This document shows, piece after piece, positions 56,587 through 64,000 of a DNA stretch of 64,000 bases (position 1 is the first letter of the stretch; every line of letters begins with the position of its first letter). A program made the translations under genes and the position numbers. The notes under the pieces were generated by a model. The model did not search any database, was not told where the DNA came from, and saw nothing but the letters and a program-made list of their open reading frames with translations. The stretch covers positions 248,001 to 312,000 of the forward strand of contig NZ_JAAAPO010000003.1 of NCBI RefSeq assembly GCF_009909235.1. Direction: 5' to 3'. Origin of the DNA: Novosphingobium ovatum. Lineage in GTDB: Bacteria > Pseudomonadota > Alphaproteobacteria > Sphingomonadales > Sphingomonadaceae.

Positions 56587-57852
56587 TCAGGCGTTCTGCA
56601 ATTGGCGCTGCGCCAGCAGGGCGCGGGCCTTGGCAATGATCGCGTCGGCAAAGGCGGCATCGTTGAAATGCGCGTCCACCGTGTGGAAATCGACATTGGC
56701 GGGCATCACGCCCCGCGCATATTCGGCAAAGGGCGCCGGCAGCGAGGGATCGTGGATATGCCCGGTGGGGCTGTCATGGCTGGACAGGCCGTGCAGTGGG
56801 ATGAACAGGCTGACCGGCCCCTGCGCCTGTGCGGTGATCGCGGCCAGATGGTCGGCCAGCTTTTTCAGGTCGTCCAGATTGGTGCGCACGGCGGTCAATT
56901 GCGGGTTATGCTTGTGATAGCGACGGCCGGGATATTGCGCCTGCGACACCTCGATCGGGCCGCCGATGATGAAATCGGCATTGCCCGGCGCCCAGATGGT
57001 GGGCACGCCCTTGGCCATGCCGGCCTTGCCCCGGTCGGGGCCGCCATCGGCCAGCCCGCCAAACAGGTGGTCGATGATTTCCGTGGTCGACAGGTCCAGC
57101 ACCAAGGCGGGCACCCGGTCATCGGCAATCGCGTCCAGCGTCGGCCCGCCCGCGCCCGAGGAATGGAACACCATCACCTCGCAGCCATCGGCCTCCAACG
57201 CCTCGCGGATGCGGCGGGTGCCGGCCTCGGTGGTGCCCAGCGTGGTCATCAGCACCAGCGGCTTGTCATCCACCGCCCCGGCGTCATAGCCGCGCGCCAT
57301 GCCTGCCACCGCCAGCGCCGCATTGCGATAGACGCCCCGGCTGATGGTGTTGACGCCCGCGATGTCGCACACCGCGTTCATCATGGCGATGTCCTTGACG
57401 CCCATGTACGGCTTGGTGAACCCGGACGCCATGGTCGACACGATCAGCTTGGGCAGGCCATAGGGAAAGGACTGCATCAGCGCGCCCGCCAGCGCCGTGC
57501 CCATCGAGCCGCCCACCGACAGAATGCCGCTGATCGGATGCTGCGCGGCATAGGCATGGGCGGCCGCGATCGAGCCACGGATCATCTGTTCGTGAATATG
57601 GCCCTCGTGGCCCAGCGCGCGGATCGCCTCGATCGTGGTGCCGGCGGCGGCGGCCACATCGTTCGGACCGATTTCCGCGCCGCCCAGATCGCGCCGCACG
57701 CTGGGGTCCAGGTGGACCACATCCACGCCCGCCCCTTCCAGCGTCTGGCGCAGGAAACGGGCCTCCACTTCCTTGGTATCCTGCGTGATGATCAGCAATA
57801 CCCGTGGACGCGCGCCCGGGTTTGCAGCCTTGCTGCCTGTCATCTTGGCCAT
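56587..57852 (-). CDS. UPF0261 / Tm-1-like ATP-binding domain protein
   Basis: 421 residues. N-terminal Rossmann-like domain (LLIITQDTKEVEARFLRQTL, GILSVGGSMGTALAGALMQS, STMASGFTKPYMGVKDIAMM) and a C-terminal domain (LVLMTTLGTTEAGTRRIREA, MVFHSSGAGGPTLDAIA, IWAPGNADFIIGG) match UPF0261. The plant relative Tm-1 binds ATP. First gene of the five-gene carboxylase operon. Role is not known; by position it may act on the carboxylase substrate. Confidence 0.9.
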   Translation of the reverse strand: MAKMTGSKAANPGARPRVLLIITQDTKEVEARFLRQTLEGAGVDVVHLDPSVRRDLGGAEIGPNDVAAAAGTTIEAIRALGHEGHIHEQMIRGSIAAAHAYAAQHPISGILSVGGSMGTALAGALMQSFPYGLPKLIVSTMASGFTKPYMGVKDIAMMNAVCDIAGVNTISRGVYRNAALAVAGMARGYDAGAVDDKPLVLMTTLGTTEAGTRRIREALEADGCEVMVFHSSGAGGPTLDAIADDRVPALVLDLSTTEIIDHLFGGLADGGPDRGKAGMAKGVPTIWAPGNADFIIGGPIEVSQAQYPGRRYHKHNPQLTAVRTNLDDLKKLADHLAAITAQAQGPVSLFIPLHGLSSHDSPTGHIHDPSLPAPFAEYARGVMPANVDFHTVDAHFNDAAFADAIIAKARALLAQRQLQNA

Positions 57853-57960
57853 CCCCTCGTGAATTATGCTTATGCGTTGCGCATGAATTTGCGTTTATTC
57901 GTTGTGGGCTTATCTTTTTCATGCCCATCCGGGATTGCCTATCGCAAAACAGCAGGTAGA

Positions 57961-57975
57961 TTTCACGCTGTGAAA
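57961..57975. promoter_or_regulatory. IclR-type palindrome, copy 2
   Basis: Perfect TTTCAC-GCT-GTGAAA between the divergent carboxylase operon (start 57852) and the IclR gene (start 58041). Probable autoregulatory operator. Confidence 0.65.
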
Positions 57976-58040
57976 CCCGGACGCAGTTGCCAAAAACAAT
58001 CGCTGCGCCAGTATCGCGTGAGGATAAAGGGAGAGGGCGC

Positions 58041-58955
58041 ATGGAACATGCCCGCATGGATACGCCGCCGGCCGTCTTGGCCGAGGTGACGACGCCACGC
58101 GCCAGCGTGACGGGGACAACCGGCGCGCGGGTGAAACAGGTGCGCGCGCTGGAACGGGGGCTGGATGTGTTGCTGGCCTTGCGCGAGGCGCCGGGCCATG
58201 GGGTCAGCCTGAACGCGCTGCACGCCCGGCTGGGCCTGCCCAAGGCGACATTGCTGCGCCTGTTGCAGACGCTGAGCGCCAAGGGTCTGGTGTGGCGGCG
58301 GCTGGCCGATGGGGCGTGGCTGCCCAGCCTGCGCCACGCGCTGGCCCGGCCAGAGGACGCGCTGGTGTCCCTGGCCGAGATCGCCTCGCCGCTGCTGGTG
58401 GAATTGTCGAGCAAGGTGGTGTGGCCTTCGGTGATCGCCGTGCCGCGTTACGACCACATGGACATTATCGAGACGAACAGCCCGATGACGCGGTTCGATT
58501 TTGCCCATCTGGGGCCGGTGGGGGCCAAATTGTCCTATCTGCACACCGCGACAGGGCGCGCCTATCTGGCGGCCTGTGGCGATGTCGAGCGCGAGGCGAT
58601 CATCGCCCGCCTGCGCCCGATTGACGCGGACGAGGAGGGGATGCGGATGCTGCACGCGATCATCGCCGACACGCGCGCGCGCGGCTATTCCAACCGTGAA
58701 CCGCACCACCCATGGGCCGACCGCAACCGCCAGACGGTGCTGCGCGATGGCAAGAGTTCGATGGCGGTTCCGGTGTGCCTGCCCGGTAACGGCACGGGCT
58801 GGGGCGGGCGGGGTCAGCCGATCGCCGCGTTGAACATCACATGGCCCACCCGACGCGCCCGTGTGGAAGAGGTGGCCGCCCAACATTTGCAGGCATTGCA
58901 AGCCATTGCATCGCGCATCGGGGCCGCCGCATTGGCAGAAGGTTTCACCAGGTGA
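58041..58955 (+). CDS. IclR-family transcriptional regulator
   Basis: 304 residues from the ATG at 58041 (GGGAGAGGG upstream). N-terminal winged helix: ALERGLDVLLALREAPGHGV, LNALHARLGLPKATLLRLLQ, then the effector domain (about 130-300) with TRFDFAHLGPVGAKLSYLHT and the Ser/His-rich RDGKSSMAVPVCLPG. Divergent from the carboxylase operon. Palindrome copies 2 and 3 flank it. It likely represses or activates the locus in answer to an aromatic intermediate. Confidence 0.9.
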   Translation: MEHARMDTPPAVLAEVTTPRASVTGTTGARVKQVRALERGLDVLLALREAPGHGVSLNALHARLGLPKATLLRLLQTLSAKGLVWRRLADGAWLPSLRHALARPEDALVSLAEIASPLLVELSSKVVWPSVIAVPRYDHMDIIETNSPMTRFDFAHLGPVGAKLSYLHTATGRAYLAACGDVEREAIIARLRPIDADEEGMRMLHAIIADTRARGYSNREPHHPWADRNRQTVLRDGKSSMAVPVCLPGNGTGWGGRGQPIAALNITWPTRRARVEEVAAQHLQALQAIASRIGAAALAEGFTR

Positions 58956-58957
58956 AA
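58943..58957. promoter_or_regulatory. IclR-type palindrome, copy 3
   Basis: Perfect TTTCAC-CAG-GTGAAA. It overlaps the iclR stop codon and lies about 100 bp upstream of the MDR gene. Confidence 0.6.
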
Positions 58958-59059
58958 CGCGGGGGGCTTGCACCAAGGGGGTGCTTGGCAGACGCTGCGA
59001 TCTGACAAAGTGTCGCCTGTGGGGCCGATGGCCGGAAAAACAGGCAAAGGGGGAAGGCA

Positions 59060-60076
59060 ATGAAGGCGTGGATCCTGCGCAAGGGCGCGGTTTCGCTCGA
59101 TTCAATGGAACTGGTCGAGGTGGACACCCCCACCCCCGGCCCGGGCGAGATCCTGATTCGCGTGCGCGCCTGTTCGCTGAACTATCGCGATCAGGCGATC
59201 GTGCGCGGGGTCTATCTGGGCGGGCCGGTGGCGCAAGACATCGTGCCTTTGTCCGATGGCGCGGGTGATGTCGTGGCCGTGGGGCCGGGCGTCACGCGCT
59301 TTGCGGTGGGCGATCGGGCCTCGGGCATCTTTTTCCAGCATTTTTATGATGGGTTGCCCAATCCGGGCGTAGGGCCGGCGCTGGGCGCGGCAGGCGCGCC
59401 GGGGATGCTGGCCGAATATGTCGTCCTGCCCGAACAGGGCGCGGTGCATTGCGCCGCCAGCCTGACCTATGAGCAAGCCGCCTGTCTGCCTTGCGCCGGG
59501 GTCACGGCGTGGCACGCGCTGATGGCGGGGCCGCGCCCCGTGTCGGCGGGCGAACATGTGCTGGTGCTGGGCACCGGGGGCGTTTCGCTGTTGGCGCTAC
59601 AGATTGCCAAGGCGGCGGGCGCCCATGTCATCGCCACCAGCGGCAGCGAGGACAAGCGCGCGCGCGTTGCCGCAATGGGCGCGGACGCGACGATCAATTA
59701 CCGCGAGACGCCCGAATGGGGCGCAGAAGCGGCCCGCCTGTCGGGCAAGCCCGGCGTTGAACATGTGGTCGAGGTGGGCGGTGCGGGCACGCTGGCGCAA
59801 TCCATCGCGGCGGTGGGCTTTGCCGGGGAAATCGCGCTGATCGGCGTGCTGACGCGCGAAGGCAACACCAATCCCCACGGCTTGATGTTCAAGGGCGCCA
59901 GCATCCGCGGCATCTTTGTCGGATCGCGCGCGATGGCACAGGCGCTGAACGATTTCATCGACATGCACGGCATCCAGCCGGTGGTCGACAAGACTTTCCC
60001 CATGGCCGACGCCAAGGCGGCATGGGCCTACCAATCCTCGCCCGACCTGTTCGGCAAGGTGGTGATCACACTGTGA
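59060..60076 (+). CDS. MDR-family alcohol dehydrogenase / quinone oxidoreductase
   Basis: 338 residues; GGGGGAAGG precedes the ATG. Medium-chain fold with SLNYRDQAIVRGVY in place of the zinc Cys, so it looks zinc-independent. GEHVLVLGTGGVSLLALQIA is the NAD(P) motif and VDKTFPMADAKAAWAYQ the C-terminal signature. Reduces or oxidises a carbonyl, quinone or enone. First plus-strand gene after iclR; VOC, MFS and AraC genes follow in the same direction. Confidence 0.85.
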   Translation: MKAWILRKGAVSLDSMELVEVDTPTPGPGEILIRVRACSLNYRDQAIVRGVYLGGPVAQDIVPLSDGAGDVVAVGPGVTRFAVGDRASGIFFQHFYDGLPNPGVGPALGAAGAPGMLAEYVVLPEQGAVHCAASLTYEQAACLPCAGVTAWHALMAGPRPVSAGEHVLVLGTGGVSLLALQIAKAAGAHVIATSGSEDKRARVAAMGADATINYRETPEWGAEAARLSGKPGVEHVVEVGGAGTLAQSIAAVGFAGEIALIGVLTREGNTNPHGLMFKGASIRGIFVGSRAMAQALNDFIDMHGIQPVVDKTFPMADAKAAWAYQSSPDLFGKVVITL

Positions 60077-60160
60077 GACACAGATTTTAGCGCCCGGACG
60101 GGGCGCATACATACAGGCGAGAGGGCGACAACAGCCCCCGCCGCATTTGGGAGATACAGG

Positions 60161-60730
60161 ATGCAAGAGGCAAGCGTTCCGCTGGCCGATGGGACGCCGC
60201 TTGGCTTTGGCCAGCGGGTGGGGCAGGTGATCCAGATGGCCTATGTGGTCAAGGATATCCGCGCGGCGATCGACTGGTGGATCAAGGATGTGGGTGTGGG
60301 GCCGTGGTTCCTGCTGGACCATTTCTGGGCGCCCGATCAGGTCTATCGCGGCGCGCCGGCCACGGCCGATGTCACCATCGCCATGGCCTTTGCCGGCAAT
60401 CTGTGCATCGAACTGATCCAGCCGCTGGATGACAAGCCTTCGGTGTACAAGGAGATCGCCGACAAGCGCGGCTATGGTTTCCACCATGTCGGGATTGGCG
60501 TGGCCGATGTTGATGCGGCGCTGCCGGACTATCTGGCGCGGGGCTATACGCTGGCTTTCCGCGCCAATGTGCCGACAGGCGGGGCGGTGGCCTATCTGGA
60601 CAATGGGGTGAATGATCCGGGCATGCTGGAACTGATCCCGGCGACCAGCGGCATGGACGCGGCTTTCACCAAATTCTGGCAGGCCGGGCAGGGCTGGGAC
60701 GGGTCTGACCCGATCCGGCCCTTCGTATAA
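60161..60730 (+). CDS. VOC-family (glyoxalase-like) protein
   Basis: 189 residues; GGGAGATACAGG precedes the ATG. Two beta-alpha-beta-beta-beta modules: VIQMAYVVKDIRAAIDWWIK with a metal-type pattern, then GYGFHHVGIGVADVDAALPD and GMLELIPATSGMDAAFTKF. Resembles methylmalonyl-CoA epimerase or dioxygenase-like VOC proteins. Lies between the MDR and MFS genes. Reaction unknown. Confidence 0.82.
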   Translation: MQEASVPLADGTPLGFGQRVGQVIQMAYVVKDIRAAIDWWIKDVGVGPWFLLDHFWAPDQVYRGAPATADVTIAMAFAGNLCIELIQPLDDKPSVYKEIADKRGYGFHHVGIGVADVDAALPDYLARGYTLAFRANVPTGGAVAYLDNGVNDPGMLELIPATSGMDAAFTKFWQAGQGWDGSDPIRPFV

Positions 60731-60741
60731 GGAGGCGCGTG

Positions 60742-61992
60742 ATGACCGCGAATTATCGTCGTTCGGGCGCCTATCAGGCCTGGGTGGTCGGGCTGCTCAG
60801 CCTGAATTTCGGGATTGTGTTCTTTGACCGCAACGCCCCCAGTTTCCTGATGCCCTTTATCCAGAAAGATCTGGGGTTTGATAATACCGCTGTTGGGCTG
60901 CTGTCCTCGGCGCTGTCGCTGACATGGGCGCTTTCGGGGCTGATTGTCGGCGGGCTGTCCGACAAATTGGGCAAGAAAAAGATCGTGGTGGTGGTTGCCT
61001 CGATCGCCTTCTGCCTGTGCTCGTTTGTGTCGGGCGCGGCGCATACCTTCCTGATCCTGCTGGCCTCGCGTCTGTTGATGGGCGTGGCCGAAGGCGGCAT
61101 CATGCCCGTCAGCCACGCGATGATCGTCGCCGAGGTCGAGCCAAAATGGCGCGGCATGGCGATGGGGATTGGCCAGAATCTGGGCTCGAACCTGCTGGGC
61201 AGTTTTGTCGCGCCACTGGTGCTGGTGTGGATCGCGCTGACGTGGGACTGGCGCACGGGGTTCTATCTGGCGGCGCTGCCCGGTCTGGTGACGGCGGTGC
61301 TGATCTGGATCACGCTGCGCGAACCGCCGGCCGAGGCCGAGCATGAGGAGCATCCCAAGGTCAGCCTGAAGGAAGCTTTTGCCAATCGCAACGTGCTGTT
61401 GTGCTCGGCGATTGCGGTGCTGCTGGTGTCCTATCTGGTGGTGTGCTGGGCGTTCATGCCGCTGTTCCTGACCAAGGTGCGCGGGTTTGACGCGGGGACC
61501 ATGGGCTGGCTGATGGCGACGCTGGGCCTGTCGGCGGGGCTGGGCAGCGCGCTGGTGCCCGCCATTTCCGATGCGGTGGGACGCAAGCCGGTGATGGTGT
61601 TCTTCTCGGTGCTGGGGCTGATCCTGCCGCTGGGGGCGATGTATTTCCACGGCAGCCTGTGGGTGCTGGCGGCAATCTTCTTCTTTGGCTGGGGGCTGAA
61701 CGGGGTGTTCCCGATGTTCATGGCCACGATCCCGGCGGAATCGGTCGATCCCCGGCTGGCCGCGACGCTGACCGGCATGGTCATGGGCACGGGCGAAGTG
61801 CTGGGCGGGGTGCTCTCGCCCTTTATCGCGGGGGCGGCGGCGGACCATTACGGTTTGTCGGCACCGTTGTGGATCATGGCCGGGCTGACGACGGTGGCGG
61901 CGGTGCTGGCCTTTGGGCTGCGGGAATCGGCGCCAGCGGTATTGGCACGGCGCGCGCAATCGGCCGGTGGCGCTTTGGCCGCCGCGCAATGA
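60742..61992 (+). CDS. MFS transporter (ACS/AAHS-like organic anion importer)
   Basis: 416 residues from the ATG at 60742, with GGAGG six bases upstream. About 12 helices: NFGIVFFDRNAPSFLMPFI, GLSDKLGKKKIVVV (loop 2-3 motif), ASRLLMGVAEGGIMPVSHAM, then SDAVGRKPVMVFFSV (loop 8-9) and the periplasmic DPRLAATLTGMVMGTGEVLGG. Anion:cation or aromatic acid symporters look like this. Likely imports the substrate of the locus. Confidence 0.85.
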   Translation: MTANYRRSGAYQAWVVGLLSLNFGIVFFDRNAPSFLMPFIQKDLGFDNTAVGLLSSALSLTWALSGLIVGGLSDKLGKKKIVVVVASIAFCLCSFVSGAAHTFLILLASRLLMGVAEGGIMPVSHAMIVAEVEPKWRGMAMGIGQNLGSNLLGSFVAPLVLVWIALTWDWRTGFYLAALPGLVTAVLIWITLREPPAEAEHEEHPKVSLKEAFANRNVLLCSAIAVLLVSYLVVCWAFMPLFLTKVRGFDAGTMGWLMATLGLSAGLGSALVPAISDAVGRKPVMVFFSVLGLILPLGAMYFHGSLWVLAAIFFFGWGLNGVFPMFMATIPAESVDPRLAATLTGMVMGTGEVLGGVLSPFIAGAAADHYGLSAPLWIMAGLTTVAAVLAFGLRESAPAVLARRAQSAGGALAAAQ

Positions 61993-62048
61993 TGACGGGT
62001 TGAGACATGTGCGCCGCCCCGGTGTGGGCGGCGCGGGAGAGCAAAGCC

Positions 62049-62972
62049 ATGAGTCAGATCGAACGCTTCTCTACCGCCGATGTGGCCGATTGTGATCGGC
62101 TGGATTTCTGGAACCGGTTGACCGACCAGACCTATCCGGGGACGCTGGTCGACCGGCGGCACGCCCATTTCGAGGCCGAGATGCTGCGCTGGACGCTGGG
62201 GGATCTGACGATGATCCGCCCGCGTTCGCGCAGCTCGCTGGTGACGCGCCGCCCGACCGGAGAGCGCAGCGAGCGGGTGGTGTTGCATTTCCAGCATTCC
62301 GGCCGGTCGCGCCATGAACAGTTTGGCCGTGCGGCCGAATTGAATGTGGGCGATTTTGTCCTGTCCAGCGCGGACGAGCCCTATCGCATCGACCTGCTGG
62401 ACCACGAATTCCTGGTGGTGGAATTTCCGCGCGCCGGGCTGGCCGCGCGCCTGCCCAAGCTGGACGATGTGATGTCGCGCCGCATTCCGGGCAATGCGCC
62501 TTCCAGCCGGATGCTGCACAGTTTCATCCTGTCACTGTGGCAACAGGGCAACCAGACCCAGGCCGACCCCGAATGGCAGGCGGGCGTGTGCAATGTGTTT
62601 CTGGATCTGGTGTCGCTGGCGGTGCGGGGGATGGAGATGCACCAGCCCACCGCCGCCGCGCTGGGCCAGCGGGTGTTGCGCGTGATCGAGACGAAGCTGC
62701 ATGACCCCACGCTGGGCACCGCCGAACTGGCCGCCGAGGCGGGGGTGTCGGTGCGCACGATCCAGAACCTGTTTGCCGGCATGGGCACCACGCCCAGCGC
62801 GTTCATCCTCTCGCGCCGGTTGGAACGCGCGGCCGAGATGCTGGTGGTCAATCCGGTGGCCAGCGTGACGGCCATCGCCTTTGATCTGGGTTTTTCCGAT
62901 AGCGGGTATTTTGCGCGCTGTTTCCGTCAGCACTTTGGCCTGACGCCTACCCAATATCGCGCGCAGCACTGA
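62049..62972 (+). CDS. AraC-family transcriptional regulator
   Basis: 307 residues from the ATG at 62049 (GGGAGAG upstream). N-terminal AraC-binding-like domain (FWNRLTDQTYPGTLVDRRHA, VGDFVLSSADEPYRIDLLDH) and C-terminal double HTH (GTAELAAEAGVSVRTIQNLF; VTAIAFDLGFSDSGYFARCF, with RQHFGLTPTQYRAQH at the end). A second regulator beside iclR; may control the MFS or the TonB receptor. Terminated by the hairpin at 63038. Confidence 0.9.
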   Translation: MSQIERFSTADVADCDRLDFWNRLTDQTYPGTLVDRRHAHFEAEMLRWTLGDLTMIRPRSRSSLVTRRPTGERSERVVLHFQHSGRSRHEQFGRAAELNVGDFVLSSADEPYRIDLLDHEFLVVEFPRAGLAARLPKLDDVMSRRIPGNAPSSRMLHSFILSLWQQGNQTQADPEWQAGVCNVFLDLVSLAVRGMEMHQPTAAALGQRVLRVIETKLHDPTLGTAELAAEAGVSVRTIQNLFAGMGTTPSAFILSRRLERAAEMLVVNPVASVTAIAFDLGFSDSGYFARCFRQHFGLTPTQYRAQH

Positions 62973-63037
62973 TGTAAACGCATCCTTATTGTCGTCATTG
63001 ACAACAAAATACGTGCCGGTTTGTCCGGCGATTGCCA

Positions 63038-63074
63038 ACAGGGCGCCGGTGTCAACGCATCGGCGCCCTGTTTT
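63038..63074 (+). terminator. intrinsic terminator after the AraC gene
   Basis: CAGGGCGCCG (63039-63048) and CGGCGCCCTG (63061-63070) are a perfect 10-bp stem followed by TTTT. Confidence 0.88.
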
Positions 63075-63120
63075 CATGGTCACAGCACTGTGGCCAGATT
63101 GCAGCATTGCCGCAGCAAAT

Positions 63121-63135
63121 TCCATGCTGTGAAAT
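63121..63135. promoter_or_regulatory. IclR-type palindrome, copy 4 (imperfect)
   Basis: TTCCAT-GCT-GTGAAA, with a perfect right half and four of six in the left half, 136 bp upstream of the TonB receptor start. Confidence 0.35.
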
Positions 63136-63270
63136 ATTGACGCGCCGTTTGCGCCTGTGTCCCACCCGCTTGCGCGCCAGTCCAAGCGGCGGGCCATTGC
63201 TCTCCGCTAACACCTGAAAAATCAGACGACACCGGCCCAACGCCGGGTGAATCGGAGAGGGAGAGTAAGA

Positions 63271-64000
63271 ATGAGGACAAAGATTCTCGCTGCCACGGCC
63301 ATGTCGGTGCTGTTCGCCAGCCCCGCCTTTGCGCAGGCGCAGGGCGGCGCGCCGGCCCCGGCACAAGGTGGCATCGCCGAAATCGTCGTGACCGCGCAAA
63401 AGCGTGCGGAAAGCGTGCAGAACGTGCCCATCGCCATTTCGGCCTTTACCGCTACGGCGTTGAAAGAACGCGCTGTTTCGGACGTGTCGGCACTGTCGGG
63501 CATTTCGCCCAATGTGACGCTGGACGCCTCGACGCCGTTCTCGGGCTCGACCGCGGTGCTGGGCGCCTCGATCCGTGGCGTGGGTTCTGCCGACTTTGCC
63601 TTCAACATCGACCCGGCGGTGGGCGTCTATCTGGATGGCGTCTATCTGGCCCGTTCGGTCGGCGCCAACCAGGACCTGCTGGACGTCGAGCGCATCGAAG
63701 TGCTGAAGGGCCCGCAGGGCACGCTGTTTGGCCGTAACACCATCGGTGGCGCGATCAGCATCGTCACGCATGAGCCGGGCAAGGAATTCAAGTTCCAGGG
63801 CGATGTCACCACCGGTTCGTTCCACCGCCTGCAGGCGCGCGGCATGATCGACATGCCGATCAACGACCAGCTCAGCTCGTCGGTGACCTTTGGCATCATG
63901 AACCGTGACGGCTATCAGCACCGCATTCCGTTCCGCAGTGCGACGCCCTATGTGACGGATGGCTTTACCTCTTTCCCGGCGGCCGGTTATTCGACCGGGT
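63271..64000 (+). CDS. TonB-dependent outer membrane receptor, partial (C-terminus beyond the right edge)
   Basis: 243 residues visible from the ATG at 63271. Signal peptide ends near FASPAFA. The plug begins with the TonB box region IAEIVVTAQKRAESVQNVPI, typical of sphingomonad receptors for aromatic or plant compounds, then SIRGVGSADFAFNIDPAVGV, GVYLARSVGANQDLLDVERI and LKGPQGTLFGRNTIGGAISI. Placement after the catabolic genes suggests uptake of their substrate. The remainder lies outside the window. Confidence 0.93.
   Translation, partial: MRTKILAATAMSVLFASPAFAQAQGGAPAPAQGGIAEIVVTAQKRAESVQNVPIAISAFTATALKERAVSDVSALSGISPNVTLDASTPFSGSTAVLGASIRGVGSADFAFNIDPAVGVYLDGVYLARSVGANQDLLDVERIEVLKGPQGTLFGRNTIGGAISIVTHEPGKEFKFQGDVTTGSFHRLQARGMIDMPINDQLSSSVTFGIMNRDGYQHRIPFRSATPYVTDGFTSFPAAGYSTG

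Overview
The window reads as a chromosomal segment of a GC-rich alphaproteobacterium, most likely a sphingomonad (Novosphingobium/Sphingobium-like). Supporting signs are two TonB-dependent receptors, a UPF0262 protein, a metX-metW pair and an aromatic-catabolism style locus with SnoaL-like, VOC, MFS, IclR and AraC genes. No rRNA, transposase, integrase or CRISPR array was seen. One tRNA (Leu, GAG) is present. Genes are tightly packed, with many 1-11 bp overlaps.

1-18.7 kb: nitrate assimilation. On the minus strand, in transcription order: a PP2C phosphatase/Ser-Thr kinase fusion; nasT (ANTAR antiterminator) and nasS (nitrate sensor); leader RNA 2; an ABC nitrate transporter (nrtA, nrtB, ATPase) and a porin; leader RNA 1; nirB-nirD-nasA-cobA; a DUF2946 protein; and a TonB receptor that runs off the left edge. 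The MFS nitrate transporter is divergent on the plus strand. Both leaders have two hairpins with A1/G4 hexaloops, followed by a terminator that overlaps the second hairpin. This is the expected RNA target of NasT.

18.8-26.3 kb: msrPQ (periplasmic methionine sulfoxide repair), an orphan ORF, an NAD salvage unit (NrtR-type repressor divergent from nadM-Nudix and nadV), a benzoylformate decarboxylase-like ThDP enzyme and an RNase H-like protein.

26.5-30.4 kb: a putative four-gene operon with an exported beta-rich protein, a fourfold-repeat membrane protein (COG4705-like), an OmpR-type regulator and a histidine kinase. It is preceded by an 11-bp tandem repeat that looks like its operator. A small membrane ORF lies convergent to it.

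30.5-49.2 kb: mostly housekeeping. It holds an aldo-keto reductase/lipocalin unit with a divergent AraC regulator, tRNA-Leu, a zinc-ribbon protein, ftsE-ftsX-ydcF-plsC, phzF, tyrA-hisC, metX-metW, ftsH, rpoZ, dnaB, UPF0262, a GH25-like protein and cytidine deaminase.

49.2-64 kb: a catabolic locus. It encodes two SnoaL-like proteins, an acyl-CoA ligase, a minus-strand operon (UPF0261, biotin carrier protein, biotin carboxylase, an atypical carboxyltransferase and a HAD phosphatase), an IclR regulator, an MDR oxidoreductase, a VOC protein, an MFS transporter, an AraC regulator and a TonB receptor cut by the right edge. A palindrome TTTCAC-N3-GTGAAA occurs upstream of four units and probably marks the IclR regulon. 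The carboxylase plus phosphatase set resembles the phosphorylation/carboxylation routes known for acetovanillone (acv, hpe), but no kinase for that route is in the window. This is the best candidate for a less-described system here.
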